From CAVWXT01 sp963759115 (GTDB taxonomy: Bacteria; Planctomycetota; Planctomycetia; Pirellulales; Thermoguttaceae): a DNA stretch of 64,000 bases. Positions 1 through 8,247 of this stretch are shown here, one piece after another. The stretch spans positions 62,001 through 126,000 of the forward strand of contig CAVWXT010000004.1 of assembly GCA_963759115.1 (NCBI GenBank), written 5' to 3'. The translations under genes were made by a program, and so were the position numbers. How positions within the stretch are numbered: position 1 is the stretch's first letter; every line of letters begins with the position of its first letter. Below the pieces are notes generated by a model. That model had not been told where the DNA came from. It saw nothing but the letters and a program-made list of their open reading frames with translations, and searched no databases.

Positions 1-504
1 TTGGGCGTCGACGGGCTCGGCCAGCAGGAGCAGTTCGCGGAGATCGCCGTCGCAGAGATGCGAGCGCAGGGCGGCAGTGGCCAACGCCGGCAGCAGCCCG
101 CGGCGAACCTCGGGAAAGCAGATTTGCGTGCCTTCGGCGGCGATGACGAAGTCGCAGCACGCCATCAGGCCGGCGCCGCCCGCATAGGCCGCCCCGTGAA
201 CCGCCGCGATGGTGACCAGCGGGCTGGCGGCCAGGGCTTGAAACGTGCGGGCGACCCACAGGGCACTCTCCTGAGCGACCTCGATCTGTGCGGCCTCGTA
301 CAGATCCAGGCCGGCGCAAAACGCCGCCCCCGCTCCGCGGAGGATGACCACGCGCCGTTGCGGCTCGGCCGCGAGCGATTCCAGGGCCCCGCAAAGCAAT
401 TGCAGCAGTTCGATGGTGAGCGCGTTGCGGCGATCGGGCCGGTTGAATGTGAGGATGGCCGTCGCTTCATCCGGCCGTTCAACGATCAAGACGGGACTGT
501 TCAT
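1..504 (-). CDS. Enoyl-CoA hydratase/isomerase (crotonase) family protein, C-terminus beyond window
   Basis: The minus strand reads an open frame from ATG at 504 to the window edge (168 codons), beginning MNSPVLIVERPDEATAIL. Crotonase-fold marks are visible: the first oxyanion-hole segment AAFCAGLDL, the second segment VHGAAYAGGAGL, and a FPEVRRGLLPA segment carrying the Glu equivalent to one of the two catalytic acids. The other acid (the Glu in GGGCEL of classical hydratases) appears to be Gly here, so the reaction may not be plain 2-enoyl-CoA hydration. The start overlaps the stop of the AtuA-type gene (ATGA), so the two are probably translationally coupled and act on the same acyl-CoA substrate. 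The C-terminal part lies outside the window. Family call is firm; substrate is inferred from neighbours only. Confidence 0.85.
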   Translation of the reverse strand, partial: MNSPVLIVERPDEATAILTFNRPDRRNALTIELLQLLCGALESLAAEPQRRVVILRGAGAAFCAGLDLYEAAQIEVAQESALWVARTFQALAASPLVTIAAVHGAAYAGGAGLMACCDFVIAAEGTQICFPEVRRGLLPALATAALRSHLCDGDLRELLLLAEPVDAQ

Positions 505-2294
505 GACACGTCCCTCAGCGGCATTTGCAGCAGCACCTGCGCCAGGGCTTTGCCCTGCGCGTCCGCGCGGAGCGGATTGGCGAGAATCCCGCGGATCACG
601 AAGTTTACGGCATCCAGGCTGGGCAATTCGTATCGAGTCACGTGGCGGGCCTCCGAGATGCCGAAATACTCGGCGACGCGCTCGGCGGTCGCCTCTAGAA
701 GCAGGCGGGGGAAATCGTCCCGACGCCGGGCGATCAGCCCGATGTTCGCGTTGATTCCCTTGTCGCCGCTGCGACCGTAGGCAATGTCGGCAAGTCGCCG
801 CGGCGGACCATCGCGAGGCTCGTCGCAAACGTACTCCTCACGCTCCGCGTGAGGCAATTCCTCACGCAGAGCGTGAGGAGTACAAGGGGTACATTGAGCA
901 CAAGTTCCACTGCCGGCACCGGAGAACTCTGCGAGGAATTCTGTTTTCGCGTTCACGTGTTCCCGCTCGATCAGGCACGGCCAGAAGCGGAAGAGCGGAT
1001 GCACCCGCGGCCGTCCTTCGGCATAACCGGTGGTGCCGGGCGGCCCCGCCGTGACCAGCGGCATCAGTTCGCGCGAGAATTGCTCCACCGCCTCGCGGGA
1101 CGCATCGGCCACCGCGATCCGCAGCACAGTTTCCGTGAGTTGCCTAACCACGTCCGGATCAATGCCTTGAGGCCGGCAGGCCCCGGCGCCAAGACATTCC
1201 ACGACGGCTTCTCGCAGCGACACGCCGCCGGCCACGAGCCGCGAAAGAACGGCTTGGCCGGCACGTTGGGCTTTTTGCACGGCGTCGGCGCCGAACACCG
1301 TCAGGTGCCCCTGCGCCCAGAAACCGTCCTGGTACGTTGCGCTCACCTTGTACGTCGGCGGCGCCGGCCGTCCTCGGGCGCCGCCGATGCGAACGCGGTC
1401 GGGCCCATCGTCGTCGAGTTGCAGGGAAAGCAGCGAGGCGGTCACGTCGGGCGAGAGGTACGCGTCCGGATCGCCCATCTCGTAGACGAGTTGTTCCTTG
1501 ACCGTCTGCCGGCAGACTCGACCACCGCTGCCCCGCGGCTTGGTAACGACGCAGTTTCCGTCGGCGTCGACCTCGACGATCGGGAACCCGATTTGATCGA
1601 CGTTGGGAACCGAAAGCCAATCGGTGGCGATCCCGCCGCTAAGCTGCGTGCCGCATTCGATCAGGTGCCCCGCGATAGTCGCGCCCGCCAGGCGATTCCA
1701 GTCATCCCATGACCAGCCGAACCAATGGGCGCAGGCGGCCACGGTCAGACTCGGATCGGCCACTCGGCCGGTAATCACCAGATCGGCGCCGCGGTCGAGG
1801 GCCGCCGCGAGCGGCTGCGCCCCAGATAGGCGTTGGCCGTGGCGAGTCGGTCTCGCACGTCGGCGAACGGCCGGCCGGTATCCAGATTCTGCAGCAGTTG
1901 GTCTGCCACGCTGCCGGTGCGGATCAGGTCGAGCACGTCATCGCCGGAAACCACGGCGACCGTTCGGCCGGTGCATCCGCCCTGTTGCAGGACTTCGCCG
2001 CAGGCCCGGGCGCAGCCCAGTGGATTGAGCCCGCCGGCGCTGGTAATGATCCGGCAGCGTCCGCCGCTGCGCCAGTAGGGGGCGATCGACCGTACGACGT
2101 CGAGGAAGTCCCGCGGCCAGCCGGCCGCCGGATCGCGCGACCGCTGCAAGGCCAGGACCGACATCGAGAACCTCGGCGAGAAAATCGAGCGTCAGGAAGT
2201 CGAGATCCGGCTCCAGCGCGAGCATCTCGCGGGCCGCGTCGGTGCGGTCGCCCCAGAAGCCCTGTGCATTGCCGATCCGCACCGGACGCGACAT
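501..2294 (-). CDS. Acyclic terpene utilization AtuA-family protein (DUF1446), two apparent frameshifts
   Basis: Three minus-strand reading frames join into one AtuA-like protein of about 597 residues: MSRPVRIGNAQGFWGD from 2294, then MSVLALQRSRDPAAGW near 2165, then DLVITGRVADPSLTVAACA near 1780. The joins need removal of one base near 2178 and addition of one base near 1818, so the net frame is unchanged. The family has a large N-terminal domain and a small C-terminal domain, here beginning RRLADIAYGRSGDKG. AtuA is essential for citronellol/geraniol catabolism in Pseudomonas, but its reaction is not established. The inter-domain linker carries a palindromic repeat (831-883). The gene follows prpD after a repeat-filled gap and overlaps the downstream crotonase start. 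The frameshifts may be sequencing errors. Confidence 0.8.
831..883. repeat. Palindromic repeat inside the AtuA coding region
   Basis: The sequence gtactcctcacgctc at 831 is mirrored by gagcgtgaggagtac ending at 883, with a second inner pair of arms (gcgtgagg / cctcacgc) between. It resembles the dispersed repeats at 2332-2438 and 7178-7284 in its GCTCnGCGTG core. It is translated in frame in the linker between the two AtuA domains. Confidence 0.85.
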
Positions 2295-2331
2295 ACGTTC
2301 CTCCCATCAAGCCGCGACTATCTTACGTTCT

Positions 2332-2438
2332 GGTTCCCACGCTCCGCGCGGGAAGCCGTTCCTCGCCGACGCTCCCGCGTCGGGCCGGCCGACGCGGAGC
2401 GTCGCGGAAGGTGCGTTCCCACGCGGAGCGTGGGAACC
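2332..2438. repeat. Dispersed compound palindromic repeat (GTTCCCACGC family)
   Basis: Arms ggttcccacgctccgcg and cgcggagcgtgggaacc flank an inner palindrome gacgctcccgcgtcgg / ccgacgcggagcgtc. The same architecture occurs at 7178-7284. It fills the gap between prpD and the AtuA gene and could form a long hairpin in the mRNA. Confidence 0.85.
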
Positions 2439-2459
2439 GGGAACCCATCGTCCTCCCGC

Positions 2460-2505
2460 GGACGGCACACGGCGTGTGCCTGCTACTTCTTGCCGACGGC
2501 CGTGT
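2460..2505. repeat. Dispersed repeat at the prpD 3' end
   Basis: The stretch ggcgtgtgcctgctacttc followed by ttgccgacgg closely matches the right flank of the element inside the carboxylase gene (gtgtgcctgccacttctg at about 6307). It overlaps the last codons of prpD. Confidence 0.55.
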
Positions 2506-3960
2506 GAACGGCCACGTCGCGCGATACGACGAACATCCCCATGAACTGATCAACCGGCATCGATTCCAAACGCAGCACGTCGCCGAACAAGTCAAAGACC
2601 GCCTGACATTGGGCGTTGGGCAGACGCGTGGCCACGTTGGCCCGGAACTTCCGCTCCAACAGTGGAATGCCCTCGGCGCGGCGGCGCACGTGGCCCAGCG
2701 GGTATTCCACTTCGATCCGCGGCGTTGCGCTGCCATCCGCGAAAAAGACCTGCACGGCGTTGCCGATGCTCCGCTTCTCCGGATCGAGATAGTCGCGTGA
2801 ATACTGTGGGTTCTCCACCACTTCCATTTTCGCGCGAAGCCGGTCGATCTGCGGGTCCGCGGCATATTGGTCCTGGTAGTGCTCGGCCGCCAGCGTGCCC
2901 TCTAACAGCGCGACGGCCACCATATACTGAAGGCAGTGATCGCGGTCGGCCGGGTTGTAGAGCGGTCCGCGCTTGTCGATGATCCGCATGGCCGACTGCT
3001 GCGTCTCGATCTTCACCCGCTGGATTTGTTCGATGCGGCCGCGTACCTGCTCGTGCAGCCGGACGGCCGCCTCGACCGCGGTCTGGGCATGGAACTCGGC
3101 CGGGTAGGCTACCTTGAACAGGACGTGCTCGATCACGTAGCTTCCGAAAGGCTGGGGGATTGTCAGCGGGCTGCCGCGCATGACCGCGTCGCAGAAACCC
3201 CAGATCGGGGCGCTCAAGGCCGCGGCATAACCCATTTCACCTCGCATCGCCAAGAGCGCCAGCGCTACGCCGCGACTGGCCGCATCGCCGGCCGCCCACG
3301 ACTTCCGCGACCCGGTGTTGGGGGCGTGCCGGTAGGCCCGCAGACAGCCGCCGTCGATCCACGCATTCGACACGGCATTGAGCACCTGCCGGCGCGACCC
3401 GCCGAAGAGGGCCGTGGCCACGGCCGCGCTGGCCACGCGCACCAGCAGCACGTGATCGAGTCCCACGCGGTTGAAGGCGTTTTCCAGGGAGATCACCCCT
3501 TGGATTTCGTGGGCCTTGATCGCGGCGGTGAGCACGTCGCGGACCCGCCGCGGCCCGCGGCCTGGCGTCTGCTGCCGGCTCATCCAGTCGGCGGAGGCGA
3601 GGATCGCCCCCAGATTGTCCGAGGGATGCGCCCATTCGGCCGCCAGGAAGGTGTCGTTGTAGTCGAGCCAGCGGATCAAGGTCCCGATGTTGAAGGCGGC
3701 CCGAACCGGATCGAGTTCCCAGGCGGTGCCGGGCACGCGAGCCCCGCCGGGCAATTCGGCCCCCGGCACAACTGGCCCCAGCAGCCGCGTACATTCGGGA
3801 TAGCCCAACGCCAAGAAGCGCACCCCAGACTGTCCATCAGACAGAGCCGGGCGGTTTGATAGGCCGCGGGGCTCTCGATCACCGCGTCCTTGGCATACTC
3901 GGCGATGTCGACCAGGAGTTGATCCGGCGGCGGCCCGTCGGTCGAAGCCGCGGCGGTCAT
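2483..3960 (-). CDS. prpD: MmgE/PrpD family protein (2-methylcitrate dehydratase-like), one frameshift
   Basis: The N-terminus MTAAASTDGPPPDQLLVDIA starts at 3960; the frame changes near 3818, where one T seems to be missing (LCLMDSLGCA then FLALGYPECTRLLGP). The rest reads to a stop at 2483, giving about 492 residues, normal for the family. Family marks include the FNIGTLIRWLDYNDTF segment and AEWAHPSDNLGAIL. PrpD dehydrates 2-methylcitrate to 2-methyl-cis-aconitate in the methylcitrate cycle; related MmgE/PrpD proteins act on citrate and similar acids. The start overlaps the stop of the upstream citrate synthase gene (ATGA), supporting coupled expression. A methylisocitrate lyase gene is not in the window, so the exact pathway is inferred. 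Confidence 0.87.
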
Positions 3961-5134
3961 CGGAACTGCACCTCCCGGCCGGCGATCACGCCCACGTCGA
4001 CGTCCACGTCGCGGGCGTCCGCGGGCAAGAAAGGCTGCGGATCAGGTCCGACGTAGAAGGCGGTGGGGCGAATGAGCTTGTTGTCGTCGCGTTGCTCGAA
4101 GATGTGGGCCGCCCAACCCGCCGTCCGCGCAGAACAAAGATCGGCGTGAACAACTGCTTGGGGATTCCCATGCAGTGATAGGCGGCGGCGCTGTAGAAGT
4201 CGGCGTTGGGGAAGAGCCGCTTTTCGCGCCACATTACCTGCTCGATCCGTTCGCAGATCGCATACATGTTCTGCTGGCCGGCTTTTTCCGCCAGGCGATG
4301 GACCCAGGGCTTGAGGACGTCGCAGCGGGGATCGCTGACCTTGTAGACGCGGTGCCCGAAGCCCATGATCCGCTGTCTCCAGGCTAGGGCCTCGCGAATG
4401 CCCGCCTCGGCTTCGTCGGGATCGGTGAAACACTGGATCAACGCCAAGGCCGCTTCGTTGGCCCCGCCGTGCAGCCAGCCGCGCAGCGTGCCGATGGCCG
4501 CGGTGATCGCCGAGTAGAAATCGGACAGCGTGGAAGCGGTGACGCGAGCGGCGAACGTCGAGGCGTTGAACTCGTGCTCGGCGTAAAGGTTCAGCGAGAC
4601 GTCCATCGCCCGTTGGTGCAGGGGCTCCGGCGGCCGGCCGTGGAGCAGTTCGAGGAAATGCCCGGCCAGCGAGGGCTGGCCGGTGTGGGTGTCGATCCGC
4701 CGGCCGTGACGGCTATAGTGATACCAGTACAGCAATACACCGGGGAGGATGGCCAGCAGCCGGTCGGCCACCTTCTGCTCGTCGCTGAATCGTCGTTCCG
4801 GTTCCAGGCATCCCAGGGCCGAGCACCCGGTCCGCAGCACGTCCATCGGATGCGATTCGGCCGGCAGCCGCTCCAAGACGGCCTTGAGCGGTTCGGGCAG
4901 CCCGCGCAACCCCATCAGCCGATCTCGGTACACCTGCAATTCCGCCTGACCGGGCAGGCGCCCGTACATCAACAAATAGGCCACCTCTTCGAAGGTGGCC
5001 TTTTCGGCAAGGTCTTCGATCGAGTAGCCGCGGTAGGTCAACCCGATCCCCTCCTTGCCCACGGTCGAGATGGCCGTCTTGCCGGCCACCACGCCGGCCA
5101 GCCCGTCCGCCGTCTGAGTGGATTGTTCGCTCAT
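3957..5134 (-). CDS. prpC: Citrate/2-methylcitrate synthase, C-terminal frameshift
   Basis: The frame from 5134 (MSEQSTQTADGLAGVVAGK) gives a bacterial type II citrate synthase fold protein with the substrate-binding segments HGGANEAALA (about residue 220) and GFGHRVYKVSDPR (about residue 256). Near 4133 one base appears to be missing: the continuing sequence ARTAGWAAHIFEQRDDNKLI, RPTAFYVGPDPQPF is found in another frame and ends at 3957, restoring a normal C-terminus with the conserved RP(T/S)A segment. The enzyme condenses acetyl- or propionyl-CoA with oxaloacetate. Pairing with prpD, with overlapping stop and start, favours a 2-methylcitrate role. It is the first gene of the minus-strand arm, divergent from the carboxylase gene. 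Confidence 0.9.
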
Positions 5135-5207
5135 CCCGAATCTCCCTTCAAGGGAATTGTAGGAGCCGGGTCGCGCCGGGCCAGTGCGCGGCTCGCGGCC
5201 AGGACAA

Positions 5208-5315
5208 TTCGGTTCCTCATTGTAGGAGGCGACTCCCGTCGCCGATCGCGTCGAATTCCGCCGCTTTTCGGCGACAGGAGTCGCCTCCTACAGTATCCCA
5301 TTTGGAGGAACCGAA
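5208..5315. repeat. Nested palindromic repeat between divergent catabolic genes
   Basis: Outer arms attcggttcctc (5208) and gaggaaccgaac (about 5303) enclose an inner pair tgtaggaggcgactcc (5221) and ggagtcgcctcctaca (ending 5292). The inner pair is the same family as the element inside the carboxylase gene at 6214-6286. It lies in the divergent promoter region of the two catabolic arms; no clear promoter could be separated from it. Confidence 0.85.
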
Positions 5316-5383
5316 CTGCGTCGGCATGACTTTACCCTTCCACCTGCGTAGAATTGGGAGGGCCAACGGGGTAGAGCATCATC

Positions 5384-7150
5384 GTGACCATGCTTCCACA
5401 CGTCTCTCAACCGGAGCGAACGGTCGTCGGGCTCGAAGAGTTGACTCGCGACATCCAGGCGCAGGAGGACGTGATCCGGCAGGGGGGCGGCCCGGCCGGC
5501 CAGTCGCGGCAGCAGAAGCTCGGTCGACTGACGGCCCGGCAGCGGGTCGCCGAATTGCTCGACAACGGGACCCCGCTGCTGGAGCTGGGGTTGTGGGCGG
5601 CCTGGCGCATGTATCCCGACTGGGGCGAGGTTCCCGCCGCCGGAGTGCTGACGGGCATCGGATACGTTCATCAACGGCCGGTCCTGGTTGTGGCCAACGA
5701 CGCCACGGTCAAGGCCGGGGCCTTCTTTCCGCAAACGGTCAAGAAGGTCCTCCGCGCCCAACGCATCGCCGCCGCCTTTCGGCTGCCGTTGGTCTACCTG
5801 GTCGATTCGGCCGGCGTGTTCCTGCCCCTACAGGACGAAATCTTCCCCGATGAGGATGACTTCGGACGCATCTTCCGCAACAACGCGGTGATCTCGGCAA
5901 TGGGCATTCCGCAGTACGCCGCGGTGATGGGCAACTGCGTGGCCGGCGGCGCCTATCTGCCGGTGCTTTCCGACGTGCTGCTGATGACCGAAGGCAGTCA
6001 ACTGTATCTGGCCGGTCCGGCCCTGGTGAAGGCCGCCATCGGACAAACGGCCGACCCGGAGGAATTGGGCGGCGCCAGGATGCATGCCGAACTGAGCGGC
6101 ACGGCCGACTATCGCGAACCGGACGACCACGCCTGCCTGGCGCGGCTGCGGTCGCTGGTGGCCTTGTTGCCGAGGAAGAACGTCTCGTCTCCTCGCACGT
6201 CGGCAGACGGCACTGTAGGAGGCGACTCCAGTCGCCGATCGAGCGCCGACACGCCGGAAGATCGGCGACTGAAGTCGCCTCCTACAGAAGAATCACGGCC
6301 ACGGAGTGTGCCTGCCACTTCTGCCGACGGCCAATACGCTCCCCAACGCGATCCCCGCGACGTGTACCAGATTGTTTCCGCGGACGGTCGCGCGGAGTAC
6401 GATGCGCGGGACCTGCTGGCATGCCTGGTGGATGCCGACACGCTGCAAGAATTCCGCGCAGAGTACGGTCGCACCGTGGTGACGGCGTTTGCCCGGATCA
6501 ACGGCCAGCCGGTCGGCGTGGTGGCCAGCCAGCGGCGGCGATGTCGGTCGGGCGAGGGAGAGGTGCAGATCGGCGGCGTGATGTACGGCGATTCGGCCGA
6601 GAAGGCGGCCCGCTTCGTGATGGAGTGCAATCAGGCGTCGCTGCCGATCGTGTTCGTGCAGGACGTGCAAGGATTCATGGTCGGAAAGCACGCCGAGCAG
6701 TCGGGCATCATTCGCTCGGGGGCAAAACTGGTCAACGTCGTCAGCAACAGCGTGGTGCCGAAGTTGACCGTCATCGTGGGCGGTTCGTTCGGGGCCGGCA
6801 GTTATGCGTTGTGCGGAAAGGCCTACGACCCCTGGCTGATCGTCGCCTGGCCTTCGGCCCGCTACACCGTGATGGGGGCCGACCAGGCCGCCGAAACCCT
6901 CCTGCAACTGCACCTGCGCGAGGCCGAGCGGGCCGGACATCCGCTCTCGGAAGAGGAAAAGCAGCGACTGCACCAGCAGGTTCGCCGACGGTATGAAGAA
7001 CAGACCGACATCCGCTACGGGGCGGCCCGCGGTTGGGTCGACGCCATCATCGCGCCGCACGAAACGCGGCACTGGTTGGCGGCCGCATTGGCGATGATCC
7101 CCGACAAATCCACCTGGGGACAGTTTCGCACGGGAATACTGCAGGTATAG
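5384..7150 (+). CDS. Acyl-CoA carboxylase beta subunit (carboxyltransferase) carrying an in-frame palindromic insert
   Basis: The 588-residue product is a biotin-dependent carboxyltransferase of the methylcrotonoyl-/geranyl-CoA carboxylase type. N-terminal half: QSRQQKLGRLTARQRVAELL and the NCVAGGAYLPVLSDVLLM segment. C-terminal half: QIGGVMYGDSAEKAARFVME, FVQDVQGFMVGKHAEQSGII and the oxyanion segment GGSFGAGSYALCGKAYDP. Between the halves, residues about 266-318 are an unrelated, Ser/Arg-rich stretch encoded by a palindromic repeat. No biotin-carboxylase/BCCP subunit is in the window. The enzyme would transfer CO2 from biotin to a branched or unsaturated acyl-CoA. Start could be GTG 5384 or ATG 5390. 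It is divergent from prpC and followed by a phosphosulfolactate-synthase-like gene. Confidence 0.9.
   Translation: MTMLPHVSQPERTVVGLEELTRDIQAQEDVIRQGGGPAGQSRQQKLGRLTARQRVAELLDNGTPLLELGLWAAWRMYPDWGEVPAAGVLTGIGYVHQRPVLVVANDATVKAGAFFPQTVKKVLRAQRIAAAFRLPLVYLVDSAGVFLPLQDEIFPDEDDFGRIFRNNAVISAMGIPQYAAVMGNCVAGGAYLPVLSDVLLMTEGSQLYLAGPALVKAAIGQTADPEELGGARMHAELSGTADYREPDDHACLARLRSLVALLPRKNVSSPRTSADGTVGGDSSRRSSADTPEDRRLKSPPTEESRPRSVPATSADGQYAPQRDPRDVYQIVSADGRAEYDARDLLACLVDADTLQEFRAEYGRTVVTAFARINGQPVGVVASQRRRCRSGEGEVQIGGVMYGDSAEKAARFVMECNQASLPIVFVQDVQGFMVGKHAEQSGIIRSGAKLVNVVSNSVVPKLTVIVGGSFGAGSYALCGKAYDPWLIVAWPSARYTVMGADQAAETLLQLHLREAERAGHPLSEEEKQRLHQQVRRRYEEQTDIRYGAARGWVDAIIAPHETRHWLAAALAMIPDKSTWGQFRTGILQV
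6190..6331. repeat. Palindromic repeat inserted in frame within the carboxylase gene
   Basis: A core of tgtaggaggcgactcc (6214) and its reverse complement ggagg... arm gaagtcgcctcctaca (ending 6286) has the same family as 5221-5292. Outer arms cgtcggcaga (about 6199) and tctgccgacg (about 6320) form a second, shorter inverted pair. The whole segment is translated without a stop and separates the two carboxyltransferase lobes. Confidence 0.85.
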
Positions 7151-7177
7151 AATCTCGCCGTAGAAGCGGCATAAACC

Positions 7178-7284
7178 TCGTTCCCACGCTGCGTGGGAAC
7201 CCGCCTTTCCCGACGCTCTGCGTCGGTGGCGGTGACGCAGAGCGTCGCGGAGGGTGCGTTCCCACGGAGGGCCGTGGGAACGAG
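7178..7284. repeat. Dispersed compound palindromic repeat (GTTCCCACGC family)
   Basis: Arms ctcgttcccac (7178) and gtgggaacgag (ending 7284) enclose cgacgctctgcgtcg and gacgcagagcgtcg. It is the second copy of the element at 2332-2438, placed between the carboxylase stop and the next gene's ribosome binding site. Confidence 0.85.
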
Positions 7285-7314
7285 CGGGAACAACACGTTG
7301 CGAAGGAGAAAATC

Positions 7315-8157
7315 GTGGCCGAACCAGAAAACCACGGCGAACGAGGAGCATTCCCTTTCCTGCAGGTCAACCAGCGGCCGCCCAAGCCGCGGACCTGCGG
7401 CGTGACCGAGATCCGCGGACCCTACTACACGCCGATGGGCACGCGGTATCTCACCGACGTGCTGGAAACGATGGGGGAGTACGTGGACGCGCTCAAGTTC
7501 GCCGGCGGGTCGTTCACGCTCATGCCGCGCCGGGCCGTCACGGAGATCGTTGACCTATGTCACGATCATGACGTACTGGTATCGACCGGCGGGTTCATCG
7601 AGCGGGTGGTTACCCAAGGACCCGAGGCGGTTCGCCAGTACATTGCCACGTGCCAGCAGTTGGATTTCGACATCGTCGAGATTTCCAGCGGCTTCATCTC
7701 CCTTCCCACCGACGATTGGCTAAGGCTGGTCGAGCAAGTGCAAGCGGCCGGGCTGAAGGCCAAGCCGGAAGTCGGCATCCAGTTCGGCGCCGGCGGGGCC
7801 ACCGCTGCGGCCGAACTGGCGGCCGAGGGGACGCGCGACCCGGAATGGGCCATCGCCCAGGCCAAGCGGTTTCTCGATGCCGGGGCTCACATGATTATGA
7901 TCGAGTCGGAGGGGATAACCGAAAACGTGACCACCTGGCGCACCGACGTGATCGCCAAAATCGGCAATGCCTTGGGACTGGAGCACGTCATGTTCGAGGC
8001 GGCCGACCCCGAGGTCTTCGCCTGGTACATCAAGAACTATGGCCCCGAAGTGAACCTGTTCGTCGATCACAGTCAGATAGTGCAATTGGAATGCCTGCGA
8101 TCCGGCATTTGGGGAACGAAGAGCCTTTGGGGCCGCGTGGTGACGTACAAGGGATGA
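7315..8157 (+). CDS. Phosphosulfolactate synthase-like (ComA family) protein
   Basis: I place the start at GTG 7315 (VAEPENHGERGAFPFLQ), preceded by aaggag at 7302-7307; upstream in-frame sequence is the 7178-7284 repeat. The 280-residue product aligns by eye with the ComA/HSA32 family: KPRTCGVTEIRGPYYTPMG near the N-terminus, VDALKFAGGSFTLMP, FDIVEISSGFISLP, and the C-terminal SGIWGTKSLWGRVVTY. In methanogens ComA adds sulfite to phosphoenolpyruvate for coenzyme M synthesis; in other bacteria and plants (HSA32) the reaction is unsettled. No other coenzyme M gene is nearby; its position behind the carboxylase suggests a role on a carboxylic acid intermediate, which is inference. Confidence 0.85.
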   Translation: MAEPENHGERGAFPFLQVNQRPPKPRTCGVTEIRGPYYTPMGTRYLTDVLETMGEYVDALKFAGGSFTLMPRRAVTEIVDLCHDHDVLVSTGGFIERVVTQGPEAVRQYIATCQQLDFDIVEISSGFISLPTDDWLRLVEQVQAAGLKAKPEVGIQFGAGGATAAAELAAEGTRDPEWAIAQAKRFLDAGAHMIMIESEGITENVTTWRTDVIAKIGNALGLEHVMFEAADPEVFAWYIKNYGPEVNLFVDHSQIVQLECLRSGIWGTKSLWGRVVTYKG

Positions 8158-8166
8158 CGACGGTTA

Positions 8167-8238
8167 TGTAGGACGGATTTCCCAATCCGTCCGGCGATGG
8201 TCCGCGAGAATGGGACGGATTGGGAAATCCGTCCTACA
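8167..8238. repeat. Palindromic repeat between convergent genes, possible bidirectional terminator
   Basis: tgtaggacggatttcccaat (8167) is mirrored by attgggaaatccgtcctaca (ending 8238), with an inner aatccgtcc / gggacggatt pairing in each arm. It lies between the ends of two convergent genes. Related in layout to 11555-11618. Confidence 0.85.
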
Positions 8239-8247
8239 ACGAAACCC

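Noticed and set aside
7315..8157. Coenzyme M biosynthesis
   Set aside because: Only a ComA-like gene is present; ComB-E are absent and the neighbours are acyl-CoA catabolic genes.
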